Source: Bacillaceae bacterium UBA7792 (lineage in GTDB: Bacteria > Bacillota > Bacilli > Bacillales > Cytobacillaceae). Taken from it: a stretch of DNA of 15,442 nucleotides. Position numbers and translations under genes: made by a program. Below the pieces are notes generated by a model. It did not search any database and was not told the DNA's origin. It saw only the letters and a program-made list of their open reading frames with translations. Below, one piece after another: positions 14,922-15,442 of the stretch (positions are counted from its first letter, which is position 1; every line of letters begins with the position of its first letter). The stretch covers positions 288-15,729 of the forward strand of contig DLCS01000169.1 in NCBI GenBank assembly GCA_002480735.1, in the 5' to 3' direction.

Positions 14922-14932
14922 GGAGGGATTTT

Positions 14933-15199
14933 GTGTCTGAGAGGTTTTTCTTATATGATGATTTAGAGAATACAAAGACTCGCTTCGTTAGCTTCATGGG
15001 AGACAATACACGCTTTGATTTGGCTATTGTGCAATCGGATCGCCACTATGGAAAGCAAATTGTCCTCGATTTACAAGGGAGCCGCTTTGCCATCATTGGT
15101 GAGGACGATTTGAAGGAAGAGGGTTATCTGGAGTATGCCTTCCAGCTTTCTGAAGAAGATGCCGAGGAGTTAAGATCCTTTTTATATGAAATTCTTTGA
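14933..15199 (+). CDS. Small DUF3055 family protein
   Basis: The 88-residue product is an acidic cytosolic protein I recognise as DUF3055, a Bacillaceae family of unknown function. The N-terminus MSERFFLYDDLENTKTRF and central VLDLQGSRFAIIGEDDL are characteristic. Alternating strand-like and acidic segments suggest a small alpha/beta fold, ending in an acidic helix (SEEDAEELRSFLYEIL). No cysteine, metal motif or membrane segment is present. The start is GTG at 14933, with AAGGAGG (14920-14926) 6 bases upstream; this ribosome binding site overlaps the glpX stop. The tight arrangement suggests co-expression with glpX, but a functional link is not shown. Confidence 0.8.
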   Translation: MSERFFLYDDLENTKTRFVSFMGDNTRFDLAIVQSDRHYGKQIVLDLQGSRFAIIGEDDLKEEGYLEYAFQLSEEDAEELRSFLYEIL

Positions 15200-15223
15200 G
15201 AAGGGGTGGAACCCTTCTTTTTT
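15199..15223 (+). terminator. Terminator of the glpX-DUF3055 unit
   Basis: AGAAGGG (15199-15205) pairs with CCCTTCT (15212-15218) over a 6-base loop, followed by six T residues to 15223. The stem starts at the last base of the stop codon. Confidence 0.85.
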
Positions 15224-15275
15224 CTTGGACAGTCATACTTGAGCGCCCTCCGGAGAAGAAAAATCGCTACAATGG

Positions 15276-15442
15276 GCATCTAACCAGCAGATTGATGACC
15301 GTAAGTGCAGAAATATCCCGGCAACAGGCATCTAACCAAGAGTTTGATTACCGACAGAGCTGAATTTTCCCTGCTACGGGCATCTAACTAGCGGATTGAA
15401 GACCGTAAGTACAGAAATATCCCGGCAACAGGCATCTAACCA
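15276..15442. repeat. 52-bp-period intergenic tandem repeat, continuing past the window edge
   Basis: GCATCTAAC recurs at 15276, 15328, 15380 and 15432, exactly 52 bases apart. Units one and three are identical at 48 of 52 positions; unit two matches unit one at 39 of 52, giving an A-B-A pattern. The fourth unit is cut by the window end. A 52-base period does not keep a reading frame and no long open frame crosses it, so it is non-coding. Units abut without unique spacers, which excludes a CRISPR array. The preceding bases 15224-15275 are not clearly a further copy. Confidence 0.88.

Noticed and set aside
15276..15442. Possible CRISPR array at the right edge
   Set aside because: The repeated units abut each other and are similar along their whole 52-base length. 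There are no constant repeats separated by unique spacers, and no cas genes are near.

Overview
The window is a stretch of low-GC Firmicute chromosome, almost certainly from a Bacillaceae member. The evidence is strong Shine-Dalgarno (SD) sequences, frequent TTG/GTG starts, A/T-rich intergenic regions and a gene order closely resembling the Bacillus subtilis yumB-yumC-yutM...yuzB-yutJ-yuzD-yutI-(thr operon)-yutH-yutG-yutF-yutE neighbourhood. A class II fructose-1,6-bisphosphatase gene (glpX) and a DUF3055 gene follow it here. The species cannot be fixed from sequence alone; a spore-forming Bacillus-like genus is the best reading because yutH is a spore-coat kinase-like gene.

Left part (1-6012), redox and iron-sulfur functions. 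A truncated type II NADH dehydrogenase-like gene (yumB, minus) is divergent from the ferredoxin/flavodoxin-NADP reductase gene yumC. YumC converges on an A-type Fe-S carrier (yutM). Then come a DUF2225 zinc-finger/TPR-like protein, the small cysteine protein YuzB, a second NDH-2-like flavoprotein (yutJ), the small CxxC protein YuzD and the NifU-like scaffold YutI. Most are single-gene units with their own promoter and a shared bidirectional terminator between convergent pairs. Both NDH-2-like genes carry a Rex/Fnr-like TGTGA...TCAC palindrome upstream.

Middle part (6013-11565), amino-acid and keto-acid metabolism, all on the minus strand. It holds hom-thrC-thrB, whose genes overlap by 4 nt (ATGA) and are driven by a good sigma-A promoter. 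This is followed by a separately promoted and terminated D-2-hydroxyacid dehydrogenase, and by yutH. Hom, ThrB and ThrC together convert aspartate semialdehyde to threonine.

Right part (11566-15442). An unusual ~150-bp imperfect inverted repeat lies between the divergent yutH and yutG. Next are yutG (PgpA family), yutF (HAD phosphatase), yutE (HepT-like DUF86), glpX and a translationally linked DUF3055 gene. A three-copy 20-bp-period repeat separates yutG from yutF, and the window ends inside an exact 52-bp-period tandem array.

The protein-coding content is conserved housekeeping, and I see no defence island, prophage, CRISPR or complete insertion sequence. The less explained material is intergenic: the two tandem repeats, the long inverted repeat, and the palindromic operator candidates near yumB, yuzB and yutJ. 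YutE and YutH also appear to lack a family catalytic residue.
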